From positions 2,852,001-2,916,000 of the forward strand of contig NZ_CP155796.1 in the NCBI RefSeq assembly GCF_039729195.1: 64,000 bases of DNA, given 5' to 3'. A program made the position numbers and the translations under genes. Position 1 is the stretch's first letter. Every line of letters begins with the position of its first letter. Shown here one piece after another: positions 19,071 to 28,009 of the stretch. A model generated the notes under the pieces. That model searched no databases and was not told where the DNA came from. It saw only the letters and a list, made by a program, of their open reading frames with translations. This stretch comes from Mycobacterium sp. DL (GTDB lineage Bacteria; Actinomycetota; Actinomycetes; Mycobacteriales; Mycobacteriaceae).

Positions 19071-19717
19071 GCGAGCAGCAGACCACCGTGATGGTGGTCG
19101 ACGACCATCCCATCTGGCGCGAGGCAGTCGCCCGGGATCTGGCCGACGACGGCTTCGACGTGGTGGCGACCGCAGACGGTGTCGGGTCGGCAAAGCGGCG
19201 AGCGGCCGTCGTGCTGCCCGCAGTGGTGGTGATGGACATGCGGCTGGCCGACGGCGATGGCGCGCAGGCGACGGCGGAAGTGCTTGCCGTGTCGCCGGCC
19301 TCGCGCATCCTGGTGCTCTCCGCATCCGACGAGCGCGACGATGTCCTCGAGGCGGTCAAGGCGGGGGCTCTCGGCTATCTGGTCAAGAGCGCCTCCAAAC
19401 AGGAGCTCGCCGACGCGGTCCGCGCCACCGCGCAGGGGCGTGCGGTGTTCACGCCTGGTCTGGCCGGTCTGGTGCTGGGTGAGTACCGCCGGATCGCCCG
19501 GGACTCCGCCGGATCGGCCGGTCCCAGCCTGACCGAGCGCGAGACCGAGGTGCTGCGGCATGTCGCCAAGGGACTGACTGCCAAGCAGATCGCGACGCGT
19601 CTGTCGCTGAGCCACCGCACGGTGGAGAACCATGTGCAGGCGACGTTTCGCAAGCTGCAGATCGGGAATCGGGTGGAACTGGCTCGCTACGCCATCGAAC
19701 ACGGCCTCGACGAGTAG
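19067..19717 (+). CDS. LuxR-family (NarL/FixJ) response regulator
   Basis: Two-domain response regulator (216 aa). The receiver domain carries the acidic pair VVDDHP (D12, D13), phospho-acceptor D57 in VVMDMRLADG and the conserved Lys in LGYLVKSASK. The C-terminal HTH_LUXR domain is clear (LTERETEVLRHVAKGLTAKQ, then the recognition helix LSHRTVENHVQATFRKL). It starts at GTG 19067 overlapping the kinase stop, so it is the cognate partner of that kinase. Candidate targets are the adjacent importer and the DUF2339 gene downstream, which is inference from position only. Confidence 0.92.
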   Translation: MSEQQTTVMVVDDHPIWREAVARDLADDGFDVVATADGVGSAKRRAAVVLPAVVVMDMRLADGDGAQATAEVLAVSPASRILVLSASDERDDVLEAVKAGALGYLVKSASKQELADAVRATAQGRAVFTPGLAGLVLGEYRRIARDSAGSAGPSLTERETEVLRHVAKGLTAKQIATRLSLSHRTVENHVQATFRKLQIGNRVELARYAIEHGLDE

Positions 19718-19761
19718 TTGTACTCATCCGCGGTCCGGGCTTTCGCTGCGACGATAGCGGC

Positions 19762-21543
19762 ATGACCGAACCGCACACCGCCGTCGTCTCCCGGCTCTCC
19801 GCGGATTTCGCCGCGATCTCCCATCAGCTCGCCCGGGTGTCGACCGACCTGGCCGAACTCGACCGGATCCTCGCCGGACGCCCGCACGTGCCGGCACCAC
19901 CGCAGCCGGGCTACTGGCCGCCTTACCCGCAGCCCCCGCAGGCCTACTATCCGCCCCCGCCCCCGCCATTCCGCCCGCCTCTCCAGCCTGTGGTGGCGCC
20001 GCCGAAGCGTGAGCGCTCGGAGGGCTGGATCGGAAAGCTACTCGCCGTCGCCGGCGTCGCCGTGACGTTGATCGGTGTCGTGCTGTTGCTGGTGCTCGCT
20101 GCGCAGGCCGGTATTCTGCGACCTGAGTTCCGGGTGGCTGCCGGTGCTGTGCTGGCCGCGGCGTTGGTAGGGACCGCATGGTGGCTCAACGCGCGACCCG
20201 GCGGACGGGTCGGAGCTATCGCGTTGGCCGCCACAGGCATCGCCGCTGCCTACATGGACGTCGTCGCTGTGACCACGATCTACGAGTGGGTGTCCGCGCC
20301 GGTGGGTCTGGTGCTCGCCGCGGCGATCGCCGGCGGCGGGTTGACGTTGGCCCGCCGGTGGGATTCGGAACATCTCGGGCTGCTGGTTCTGGTGCCGCTC
20401 ATCGGGTTGGCGCCGGTCGTCACCGACGGGATCACCTTGCTGCTGGTCGGTTTCATGCTGGCACTGTCTGCAGTGTCGGTGCCGGTGCAGCTCGGCAAGG
20501 ACTGGATCTGGCTGCACGCCGCACGTATTTCGGCGGCGGTCCTCCCGTTGCTGGTGGCACTGGTCGCCCGGTATGTCGACTCCCGGGAGGACCTCTGGCT
20601 CGCGGGGGCGTGCGGCATCGCCGCGCTCATGGCGCTCGCGTCTGCGCTGATTCTGCTGCCGCGCACTACCAACCGGGTCGCGATGGCACTGTTGACCGGC
20701 GTCGGTCTGCTTCCGGTGATGTCCGCGGCACTGGCAGTGGACCACGTGATAGCAGCCCTGATGGCCGCCGCACTGTCCGCGGCGCTTCTGGCGATCGTGC
20801 TTGTCGGTGAACGCTTTTCGGGCGTTCCCGGTGTGGTGCACCAGGTGTTCGCAGCGCTGTCGGCGGTATCCGCACTGATCGCGGTGACGGTGGCGTTCGA
20901 CGGCAGGATTGCGGGCCCTGTGCTGCTGGCCCTGGCTGTGGTGGTCGCGGTGGCCGGGCGCCGCGATGACGTCGCCCGATGGGCGGCGATCGGGTTTGCG
21001 ATCATCGGCGCCGGCGTCCACCTGAGCTACTCGCCTCTCGTCACCCTGTTCGAACCCACCCAGATCGGCACCGGTTCGGGAGTTTCCACGTTGGTGTCCA
21101 GCATCCTCCTGGCGGCATCCGCGGTGACGATCGTGTGGTCGTGGGGGAGTTCGGAGCGGGTGCTGTGGGTCGGCGCAGCGGCGGTGATCGTGTATGCGGT
21201 CACGTCACTCACCGTCACGGCGGGCACACTGATCGGCGGTGAGAGGGGCTTCTACGCCGGACACATGGCCGCTACCATCTGCTGGATCGTCATGGCGGCC
21301 GCGGTGTTCGGCTACGCCGCACGGCTTCCCCGCGCCGACCGGTCCGTGCCGATCGGAGGTGGACTCGGCCTGGTCGGTGCGGCGATGGCCAAGCTGTTCC
21401 TGTTCGACCTCGGCACGCTGGACGGCATCTTCCGGGTGGTGGTGTTCATCGTCGTGGGGTTGATCCTGCTGGGAATGGGCGCGGGATACGCCCGACTGCT
21501 GGAAAGGCAGGACAAGCAGGATGTGACGACGACCATAGAGTAA
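19762..21543 (+). CDS. DUF2339-type polytopic membrane protein
   Basis: Protein of 593 aa with a cytoplasmic N-terminus containing a short predicted coiled coil (residues 8-35, SADFAAISHQLARVSTDLAEL), a Pro/Tyr-rich linker (about 40-80), and then some 14 or more closely packed hydrophobic helices to the C-terminus. This is the architecture of DUF2339 proteins, whose function is not known. It starts at ATG 19762, 44 bp after the response regulator, and could be part of its regulon or transcript. I see no catalytic motif, signal peptide or lipobox. Confidence 0.82.
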   Translation: MTEPHTAVVSRLSADFAAISHQLARVSTDLAELDRILAGRPHVPAPPQPGYWPPYPQPPQAYYPPPPPPFRPPLQPVVAPPKRERSEGWIGKLLAVAGVAVTLIGVVLLLVLAAQAGILRPEFRVAAGAVLAAALVGTAWWLNARPGGRVGAIALAATGIAAAYMDVVAVTTIYEWVSAPVGLVLAAAIAGGGLTLARRWDSEHLGLLVLVPLIGLAPVVTDGITLLLVGFMLALSAVSVPVQLGKDWIWLHAARISAAVLPLLVALVARYVDSREDLWLAGACGIAALMALASALILLPRTTNRVAMALLTGVGLLPVMSAALAVDHVIAALMAAALSAALLAIVLVGERFSGVPGVVHQVFAALSAVSALIAVTVAFDGRIAGPVLLALAVVVAVAGRRDDVARWAAIGFAIIGAGVHLSYSPLVTLFEPTQIGTGSGVSTLVSSILLAASAVTIVWSWGSSERVLWVGAAAVIVYAVTSLTVTAGTLIGGERGFYAGHMAATICWIVMAAAVFGYAARLPRADRSVPIGGGLGLVGAAMAKLFLFDLGTLDGIFRVVVFIVVGLILLGMGAGYARLLERQDKQDVTTTIE

Positions 21544-21581
21544 TCTGGACTCATTCCAAATAAGGAGGCGTTGGACAACAC

Positions 21582-22079
21582 ATGGGTACAGCAACGAACG
21601 CACGCAAGACAGCCGCCGAGATCTCCGGCTTCCAGGCGTCACCGCAGCTCAGTGCGGCTCTACAGCGGGTTCTGGTGGACCTGATCGAACTGCATCTGCA
21701 GGGCAAGCAGGCACACTGGAACGTCGTCGGCACCAACTTCCGCGATCTTCACCTGCAACTCGACGAGGTCGTCGATTTCGCCCGCGAAGCGAGTGACACC
21801 ATTGCCGAGCGCATGCGCGCGCTCGACGCGGTGCCGGACGGTAGATCCGACACCGTCGCCGGGAACACCTCGCTGCCGGAGTTTCCCGCCTACGAGCACG
21901 CCACCGCCGACGTCGTCGATCTGATCACGGCTCGTATCTACGCGGTAGTGGACACGCTGCGGGCGGTGCACGACGCGGTTGATGACGAAGATCCGAGCAC
22001 CGCCGACATCCTGCACCAACTGATCGATGGCTTGGAGAAGCTGGCCTGGCTGATCAAGTCGGAGAACCGGAAGGTGTGA
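21582..22079 (+). CDS. dps: Dps-family ferritin (Dps2-like DNA-binding/iron-storage protein)
   Basis: Dps protein (165 aa), expected to form a dodecamer that oxidises and stores iron and protects DNA. The ferroxidase motif is present: HWNVVGTNF followed by HLQLDEVVDFAREASDTIAERM, giving the intersubunit His/Asp/Glu ligands. The N-terminal tail is short and contains Lys/Arg (TNARKTAA), which could support DNA binding. M. smegmatis encodes a second Dps (MsDps2) and, from memory, it lies near its cyd locus, so this is probably that orthologue. The start ATG 21582 has AAGGAGG at 21562-21568. Its 3' end overlaps the convergent adenylate cyclase by 26 bp. Confidence 0.93.
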   Translation: MGTATNARKTAAEISGFQASPQLSAALQRVLVDLIELHLQGKQAHWNVVGTNFRDLHLQLDEVVDFAREASDTIAERMRALDAVPDGRSDTVAGNTSLPEFPAYEHATADVVDLITARIYAVVDTLRAVHDAVDDEDPSTADILHQLIDGLEKLAWLIKSENRKV

Positions 22080-23337
22080 CACCCACGTCGGCCCGGTGGC
22101 CGATCAGGTACCAGGTGTGCATGACGCCTTTGCCCTTGATGTCGACGTCGCCACGCTCCTCGAGCACGAATGAGTGGTTCAACCGCTCATAGACGTTGTG
22201 GGGCACCTGGATTCGGCCCTCGACGTCGGTCGTCTCCATGCGAGATGCGACGTTGACGGCGTCACCCCAGACGTCGTAGAAGAATTTCTTCGCACCGACG
22301 ACACCGGCAACCACCGGCCCGGTCGCCATGCCGATGCGCAACGGGACGTCGCGGCCCTCGGCGTCTTTGAGGTCGGCAACGGCCTCGGCCATGTCGAGGG
22401 CGAGCGCCGCCAGTGCCTCCACGTGGTCGTCACGCGGGGTCGGTACCCCGCTGACGACCATGTAGGAATCGCCGCTGGTCTTCACCTTCTCCAAACCGTG
22501 GCGATCGACCAGTGCGTCGAGGTCGGTGTAGAGGCGGTCGAGGAACCGGACCAACTCCGCCGGAGCGGTATCGCTGGCGCGTTTGGTGTATCCGGCGATG
22601 TCGGCGAACAGGATTGACGCGTCGTCGTACTTGTCGGCGATGACGGTGCGCGACGGATCCTTGAGGCGATGGGCGATCGTCGCCGGCAGGATGTTGGCCA
22701 GCAACTGTTCGGAACGTTCGTACTCGGCTTCCATCGCCGCCTCCGCGCGCTCGATCTCGCGCAGCGTGTACCAGATCGTGGCAGTGATCATCACCGCAGA
22801 CGAGATGGTGGCACTGACGAATCCGGCGGTGAGGGTCCAGGGCGGTCCGAGCCCTCTGTCGTAGGGCACCGTCAATTCCAGAGCGATCGTGATCATCACG
22901 CCGACGGCAACGATCGCCGAGGCCAACAGGATTCGTTCGATGCCTAGCGTCAGGACCACCAGTGATGCCGCGACGAGGAAGTAGAACTGCAGGCCTGATC
23001 CGGTGCCGATGGTGAAGCAGATGAACCCGACCGACAGGTAGGCGAAGGTGACGAAGGTCAACGGCGCGACCAGTTCACCGAATCGGCACAGGCGCGGAAT
23101 GGCCAGGAAGATCAGCCCGCAGACGAGGTTGACGGCACCGAGCCACCACAGCGCCCCGCCCATCACCAACTGGAACACTCCGAAACCGATCGAGACTGCG
23201 GCCGCGATCCAACCGGCGATGGTGAGCACCTTGAGGCGACGGCCGACGCGGTCGTCGCGGTGCCGGCTCGGTGACCACATGTGGCCGTCGAGCGCCACGT
23301 CGGGGACGCATACCGGACGCACCTTGACCACGGGCAA
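22054..23337 (-). CDS. cya: Membrane class III adenylate cyclase (Rv1625c type)
   Basis: Six-helix membrane adenylate cyclase (427 aa) making cAMP from ATP; a single chain homodimerises. Residues 35-190 hold six transmembrane helices, followed by a linker (REIERAEAAMEAEYERSEQL) and the catalytic domain (about 235-415). Against M. tuberculosis Rv1625c all six catalytic residues are present with a constant shift of ten: metal ligands D246 and D290, adenine-selecting K286 and D355, transition-state N362 and R366. It is therefore expected to be active. The annotated start is TTG 23337; a -10-like GATAGT only two bases upstream suggests a leaderless transcript beginning near GTG 23331, two codons in. 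It is divergent from the nitrilase gene. Confidence 0.95.
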   Translation of the reverse strand: MPVVKVRPVCVPDVALDGHMWSPSRHRDDRVGRRLKVLTIAGWIAAAVSIGFGVFQLVMGGALWWLGAVNLVCGLIFLAIPRLCRFGELVAPLTFVTFAYLSVGFICFTIGTGSGLQFYFLVAASLVVLTLGIERILLASAIVAVGVMITIALELTVPYDRGLGPPWTLTAGFVSATISSAVMITATIWYTLREIERAEAAMEAEYERSEQLLANILPATIAHRLKDPSRTVIADKYDDASILFADIAGYTKRASDTAPAELVRFLDRLYTDLDALVDRHGLEKVKTSGDSYMVVSGVPTPRDDHVEALAALALDMAEAVADLKDAEGRDVPLRIGMATGPVVAGVVGAKKFFYDVWGDAVNVASRMETTDVEGRIQVPHNVYERLNHSFVLEERGDVDIKGKGVMHTWYLIGHRADVGVTPSGSPT

Positions 23338-23371
23338 AGACTATCGCCGCCACCGCGGTTAGCCTGCTCGA

Positions 23372-24169
23372 ATGACGCGCATCGCCTGCTGCCAAATTGA
23401 TCCCGCCATCGGCGACCTGGCTTCGAACACCGATCTCATCGCCTCGGCGATCACCGAAGCGGTGGCCGCAGGAGCTGATGTCATCGCCCTGCCCGAATTG
23501 GCGACCTCCGGCTACATGCTCGCCGATGCCGACGAAGCCCGCTCGGTGGCGTTGAAGCCTGAAAGCCCTGAATTCTCGTTATGGTCTGGGGCCGTTGCTG
23601 ATTCGATCGCGATTCTCGGCTTCTGCGAACTCGGCCCGGATGGCGTTCTCTACAACAGCGCCGCGGTCCTCGACTCCGGTGGCCTGCTGGCCGTGTATCG
23701 CAAAACCCATCTGTGGGATCGGGAGAAGCTGATCTTCACAGCCGGCTGCCGGCTACCGGAAGTGCTCCAGACACGCCACGGCATGATCGCGGTGATGCTC
23801 TGCTACGACCTGGAGTTCGCTGAGCTGACCCGCTTCGTCGCGGTCGCCGGGGCGGAGTTGATCGTCGCGCCGGTGAACTGGCCTTTGTTTGCTCGTCCTG
23901 ACGGGGAGCATCCAGGGGAGGTGATCACGGCGATGTCGACCGCGCGCACCAATCGGGTGGCCGTCGCCGCTTGTGACCGCACCGGCGTCGAGCGTGGCCA
24001 ACCGTGGACCTCGGGGACGGCGATCGTCAATGCCGATGGATGGGTGGTGGCCGAGGCCGGGCCGGGAGTGGGCACGGCGATTGCCGACATCGATCTGGCG
24101 CGCAGTCGGGACAAGAAGGTCTCGGAGTACGTCGACCTGTTCGCGGATCGGCGTCTTGATCTTTACTGA
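23372..24169 (+). CDS. Carbon-nitrogen hydrolase (nitrilase superfamily amidase)
   Basis: Nitrilase-superfamily enzyme of 265 aa with a complete catalytic triad: E42 in LPELATSGY, K111 in YRKTHLWDREK and C144 in VMLCYDLEF. The motifs and length fit an aliphatic amidase or omega-amidase-like hydrolase acting on a C-N bond; the substrate cannot be called. The ATG at 23372 lies six bases after a -10 element TAGCCT (23360-23365), so the mRNA is probably leaderless. Only 34 bp separate it from the divergent adenylate cyclase, so the two promoters overlap. Confidence 0.9.
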   Translation: MTRIACCQIDPAIGDLASNTDLIASAITEAVAAGADVIALPELATSGYMLADADEARSVALKPESPEFSLWSGAVADSIAILGFCELGPDGVLYNSAAVLDSGGLLAVYRKTHLWDREKLIFTAGCRLPEVLQTRHGMIAVMLCYDLEFAELTRFVAVAGAELIVAPVNWPLFARPDGEHPGEVITAMSTARTNRVAVAACDRTGVERGQPWTSGTAIVNADGWVVAEAGPGVGTAIADIDLARSRDKKVSEYVDLFADRRLDLY

Positions 24170-24468
24170 GAGCACTCCGCATGTCAGATGTGCAATCAGC
24201 TGTCACGTTGTGCCGCTCTAGTCGGCGGAGGCCGCGAACCCACCACGATCCGGATATTTCGCGATATAGCGCCTGAGCAGCGATGTATCAGCCAGTTCTG
24301 GACGTACCCAAATTATCGCAGGCGCAAATAAATTGGCGTAAGAATGACTTTCCAGCAAAGTCGTAGGTTTTGTGTTAAGGCTTTGCTACCGTGCCCTCAG
24401 TGGGGAATTTCGTCAGATCTGGCAGTCCGGCCGGGCGCGGGTTCTGCGCATTCTGAGAGGGGAAAACG
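24170..24468. other. Intergenic leader region ahead of the PGRS-like gene
   Basis: About 300 bp without a convincing gene. It is noticeably more AT-rich than its surroundings between about 24260 and 24390, as expected for a promoter region. A TANNNT hexamer (TACCGT, 24387-24392) could be a -10, but I see no properly spaced -35. A good ribosome-binding sequence (GAGAGGGGAAAA, about 24455-24466) precedes the GTG at 24469. No stable terminator for the nitrilase gene is evident. Confidence 0.4.
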
Positions 24469-27400
24469 GTGGCTTCAGGGGGTCGCATCAGGCGTCGTGA
24501 ACTCGAGCGCGCGAACCGGAGGACCATGGCCCGGCGATTCGCCGGCGGTGCAGTGTTCAGCGCTGCCATGGCCGCCGGGGCGATGGCCACCGTCGGTGTC
24601 GCCACCGCCGAGGCTGACACGGAGACCCAGGTGGTGTCCTGTATGCCGACCGCCGGCCAGTCCTGCGATCCTTTTGCTGGCACGGGTCCCGGTTCGGTGC
24701 AGTACAGCGCCCTCGCCGTAGACGATCAGGCCAGCGCCCTGCGACTGTTCGGGCCCGGCGGCTTCCTCATCGGCAATGGACTCGACGCCCTCGACCTCGA
24801 TCCGGACTGCACCGCCAACTGTGCCGGTGGCAACGGTGGCCTGCTCTGGGGCAACGGTGGCGCCGGCGCACTCGGTGGTGCGGGCGGCAGCGCAGGATTG
24901 ATCGGCAACGGCGGCGTCGGCGGTGCCGGGGTGCTGTCGGTCAACAATGGAATGGGCGGCACCGGCGGTGACGCCGGACTGTTCGGTGACGGCGGGGTCG
25001 GCGGGGCTGGATTGTCCGCATCCACCAGCGGGGACGACGCCGCGGTGGGTGCCGCGGGCGGCACCGGCGGGGCGGGCGGCAGGCTCTTCGGCAACGGCGG
25101 CAGTGGCGGTTCCGGCGGCTCGGCGACCTCGGAGGCCGGCGATGCGACAGGCGGTTCCGGCGGCACCGGTGGGCTGTCCGGACTGTTCGGCAACGGTGGT
25201 GCCGGCGGCGCCGGCGGTGCGGCCGACTCCACCGGCGGTGAGCTCGAAGGCGGTGCCACGGTGAGGACGAGAACCGGCGGCGGTCTGTTCGACACTCGGC
25301 GCGAAGACACCTACACGACCACGTTCACGGTCACTGCCGGCACCGCCACGGGCGGCGCGGGCGGGGTTGGCGGCGATGCGAGCGCGCTGATCGGCACCGC
25401 CGGTGACGGCGGTGCGGGCGGGGATGCGACCACGGTGTCCGGCGTCAACGCCGCAACCGGCGGTGCGGGCGGTGCTGGTGGAACAGGCACATCACTGATC
25501 GGCGACGGCGGCTCAGGTGGCGCCGGCGGCGCAGGGGAGAACCTCGGCAGCAGCACCGAGATCCGTTCCTACACAGAGGTGTTCACCCGGCGGAACATCT
25601 TCTCCGGCTTCACCCTGCAGAGCACCACCGACAACCCCACGGTGACGGGGTCCGTCGCCGGCGCAGGCAACGGTGGAGCCGGTGGAGACGGCGGCGATGC
25701 GGGTTATGCCGGCAGCGGCGGGGCGGGCGGCGCGGGCGGCACCGGCGACACCGATTCCGTCGCGGCCGGCGTGGCAGGCACCGGCGGCGCGGGTGGTGAC
25801 GGCGGGAACAGCGGATCGGTCGCGGGCAGCGGCGGCGCCGGTGGCGGCGGGGGTACCGGTTCCGGCAATCTCCTCGGCGTCGGCGGCAGCGGCGGAACCG
25901 GCGGCGCGGCGGGCTCCCTCGGCGTCGGCGGCGCCGGCGGGACCGGGGGCACCGGCACGGCCGACGGGGTGGGGAACACCTCGACGACGATCGAATTCCC
26001 CGACGTCATCGGCGATGTGGTCGCTGACCTGGTGGGGGTGGATATTCTGCCGTCCACGGTGAACGCCTCCGGCACCGGCGGCAACGGTGTCGGGATCGGC
26101 GGTGCGGGTGGCGCCGGTGGTGACGGCGAGTTGTTCGGCGGCGCAGGCGGGGCGGGCGGTGTCGGCGACGGCACGCAGACCGGCACCGGCGGCGCGGGGG
26201 CCACCGGTGGAGCCGGCGCGTTGGCCGGCGGTAGCGGCGGCGATGGCGGCGCGGCGACGGCGGACGGTGTCGCCGACGTGACGGGCAGCCTGCTTCTGGG
26301 GCTCGCGACCCTGACCATCGATGGCGTGCCCGTGGGAACGGCCACCGGCGGCAGCGGTGGCACCGGTGGCACCGGCCTGTTCGGCGGTGGCGGCGGTAAC
26401 GGCGGCTCGGGCACCGGCAGTCTCACCGGTGTCGGCGGAACCGGCGGTGCGGGCGCAGGCAATGCCACCGACGAATCCGGCGTCGTGTTCGGCGGTCAGG
26501 GCGGTGATGGCGGCGCGGCTACGGGTGGCACCACGCTCACCGCGGCCAACTTGTCCTCGTCGTTGTTCGGTCTCAGCCAGGATCTGCCGTTGCCCGTCGG
26601 CCACGCGACCGCCGGCAACGGTGGCGACGGCGGTGCCGGCGATCTCGTCGGTGGCGCAGGCGGCACCGGCGGTACCCGTAACCATGCCAACCCGTTCGAC
26701 CTGCTCAGCGACGAAGCCCTCCAGCAGGTCCTGGGTGCGCTGATCAACGGTGACGACATCGACTTCGACTTCGCTTCGATCGCCGACCTGATCGACGCGA
26801 CCGAGGCCCAGGGTGGCAACGGCGGAAGCGGCGGATTCATCGGCGGCGCAGGCGGCACCGGCGGACAGGGCGTGTTCGAACTGTCCGGCTTGCTCGAACT
26901 GGCCGGTGATCAGATCGATCTGGGCAGCCTGCTGGCAGGCCTCGGTGACATCGACCTCGAAGCGCTGGGCATCGACATCACCTCCCTCAACATTCAAACC
27001 GGCGGTGACGGTGGCACCGGCGGTGAGGGCGGCTTCATCGGCGGCGCCGGCGGTGCGGGTGCCGCCACCGGCGGGCTGACTCCGACGTTCCCGTTCCTGC
27101 CTGACGCGGTGATCGGAATATCGGGCAACGGCGGCACCGGTGGCGAGGGCGGTGCTCTCGGCGGCGCGGGCGGTGACGGCGGTGACGCGTTCGCGCTCGG
27201 TATCTCGGACGGCGGCGACGGCGGTTCCGGTGGCCAGGGCGAGGACATCGGCGGCTCCGGCGGCAACGGCGGAACGGGATTGGGCGCCATCGCCTCTGGC
27301 GGTGACGGCGGATCCGGCGGCGACGGCGATGTGGCCGCCGGCTCCGGTGGTTCCGGTGGCAGCGGGATCGGCATCATCGACGCACAGGGCGGCGACGGCG

Positions 27401-27903
27401 GCGACGGCGGCACAGCGACCTCCTCCGGCGGATCGGGCGGCAGCGGCGGCGGGGCCCTGTCCGTCGGGTCCGGCACCGGCGGCGACGGTGGCAACGGCGG
27501 AGCCGGAGCCCAGCCGGGTCGTGGTGGTAGCGGCGGGTCCAGCACCACGATCACCGGGGAGAGTTCAGGCGGGTCCGGAGGCGAGGGGGCGTCCACCGAC
27601 GAGGACGCAACCAGTGGAAGCGGAGCACGCGGCGGTCGCGGCGGTTCGGGCACGAGTGTCAACGGCGACGCCACCGGTGGTGACGGCGGCGACGGTGGTG
27701 ACGGCGCCGAGCGCGGTGGTAACGGCGGTTCGGGTGGATTCGGTGGCAGCGCTGCCGGCACGGGCCGGGGTGGCGACGGTGGTGATGGCGGGACACCGGG
27801 CGGCCGGGGCGGTTCGCGTGGTGCCGGCACCAGTGATTCGGGCAGCTCCGGTGAGTCCGGCTCGTCGTCTGACTCCTCGGGCTCTTCGGGCTCCTCCGAC
27901 TGA
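24469..27903 (+). CDS. Exported PGRS-like glycine-rich repeat protein without a PE domain
   Basis: Protein of 1144 aa built almost wholly of Gly-Gly-X / GGXGG repeats as in the PGRS part of PE_PGRS proteins. Residues 1-49 are a long signal sequence with several Arg (IRRRELERANRRTMARRF), a hydrophobic stretch and an A-x-A site before D50. Four cysteines (58, 66, 114, 118) occur before the repeats. GGFLIGNG (97-104) resembles the GRPLIGNG motif that opens PGRS domains. The repeats are broken by short non-Gly islands, for example the region around residues 740-790 (DLLSDEALQQVLGALINGDD). The C-terminus is a Ser/Gly/Glu tail. No PE domain is present. I infer an exported or cell-envelope protein with a polyglycine fold. 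A strong terminator follows at once. Confidence 0.85.
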   Translation: MASGGRIRRRELERANRRTMARRFAGGAVFSAAMAAGAMATVGVATAEADTETQVVSCMPTAGQSCDPFAGTGPGSVQYSALAVDDQASALRLFGPGGFLIGNGLDALDLDPDCTANCAGGNGGLLWGNGGAGALGGAGGSAGLIGNGGVGGAGVLSVNNGMGGTGGDAGLFGDGGVGGAGLSASTSGDDAAVGAAGGTGGAGGRLFGNGGSGGSGGSATSEAGDATGGSGGTGGLSGLFGNGGAGGAGGAADSTGGELEGGATVRTRTGGGLFDTRREDTYTTTFTVTAGTATGGAGGVGGDASALIGTAGDGGAGGDATTVSGVNAATGGAGGAGGTGTSLIGDGGSGGAGGAGENLGSSTEIRSYTEVFTRRNIFSGFTLQSTTDNPTVTGSVAGAGNGGAGGDGGDAGYAGSGGAGGAGGTGDTDSVAAGVAGTGGAGGDGGNSGSVAGSGGAGGGGGTGSGNLLGVGGSGGTGGAAGSLGVGGAGGTGGTGTADGVGNTSTTIEFPDVIGDVVADLVGVDILPSTVNASGTGGNGVGIGGAGGAGGDGELFGGAGGAGGVGDGTQTGTGGAGATGGAGALAGGSGGDGGAATADGVADVTGSLLLGLATLTIDGVPVGTATGGSGGTGGTGLFGGGGGNGGSGTGSLTGVGGTGGAGAGNATDESGVVFGGQGGDGGAATGGTTLTAANLSSSLFGLSQDLPLPVGHATAGNGGDGGAGDLVGGAGGTGGTRNHANPFDLLSDEALQQVLGALINGDDIDFDFASIADLIDATEAQGGNGGSGGFIGGAGGTGGQGVFELSGLLELAGDQIDLGSLLAGLGDIDLEALGIDITSLNIQTGGDGGTGGEGGFIGGAGGAGAATGGLTPTFPFLPDAVIGISGNGGTGGEGGALGGAGGDGGDAFALGISDGGDGGSGGQGEDIGGSGGNGGTGLGAIASGGDGGSGGDGDVAAGSGGSGGSGIGIIDAQGGDGGDGGTATSSGGSGGSGGGALSVGSGTGGDGGNGGAGAQPGRGGSGGSSTTITGESSGGSGGEGASTDEDATSGSGARGGRGGSGTSVNGDATGGDGGDGGDGAERGGNGGSGGFGGSAAGTGRGGDGGDGGTPGGRGGSRGAGTSDSGSSGESGSSSDSSGSSGSSD

Positions 27904-27912
27904 TCGAGGTAC

Positions 27913-27944
27913 AAAAGGGCCACCGGGCGACCGGTGGCCCTTTT
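27913..27944 (+). terminator. Rho-independent-type terminator after the PGRS-like gene
   Basis: A perfect 14-bp stem (27913-27926 with 27931-27944) encloses a GCGA tetraloop. The stem begins AAAAGGGCC and ends GGCCCTTTT, so the run of T closes the hairpin. It starts 9 bp after the stop codon and should end transcription before the DUF2510 gene. Confidence 0.85.
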
Positions 27945-28009
27945 GGGCGCGAAAGTTATTCGGGCTTCAGTCCTCCGGAGTGGCTACCCTCCGTGCATGG
28001 GGAAATTCT

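Noticed and set aside
21541..21581. An IdeR or Fur box ahead of dps
   Set aside because: I see only a weak TGGA-N5-TCCA repeat; it does not match the known iron boxes.
25513..26997. Antisense open frames of several hundred codons across the PGRS-like gene
   Set aside because: Gly-rich codons (GGN) read in reverse give stop-free Pro/Ala frames; there is no independent start site or domain.
24800..27850. Repeated short units resembling a CRISPR or minisatellite array
   Set aside because: The units are in-frame codon repeats for Gly-Gly-X of variable length, with no constant repeat and spacer pattern.
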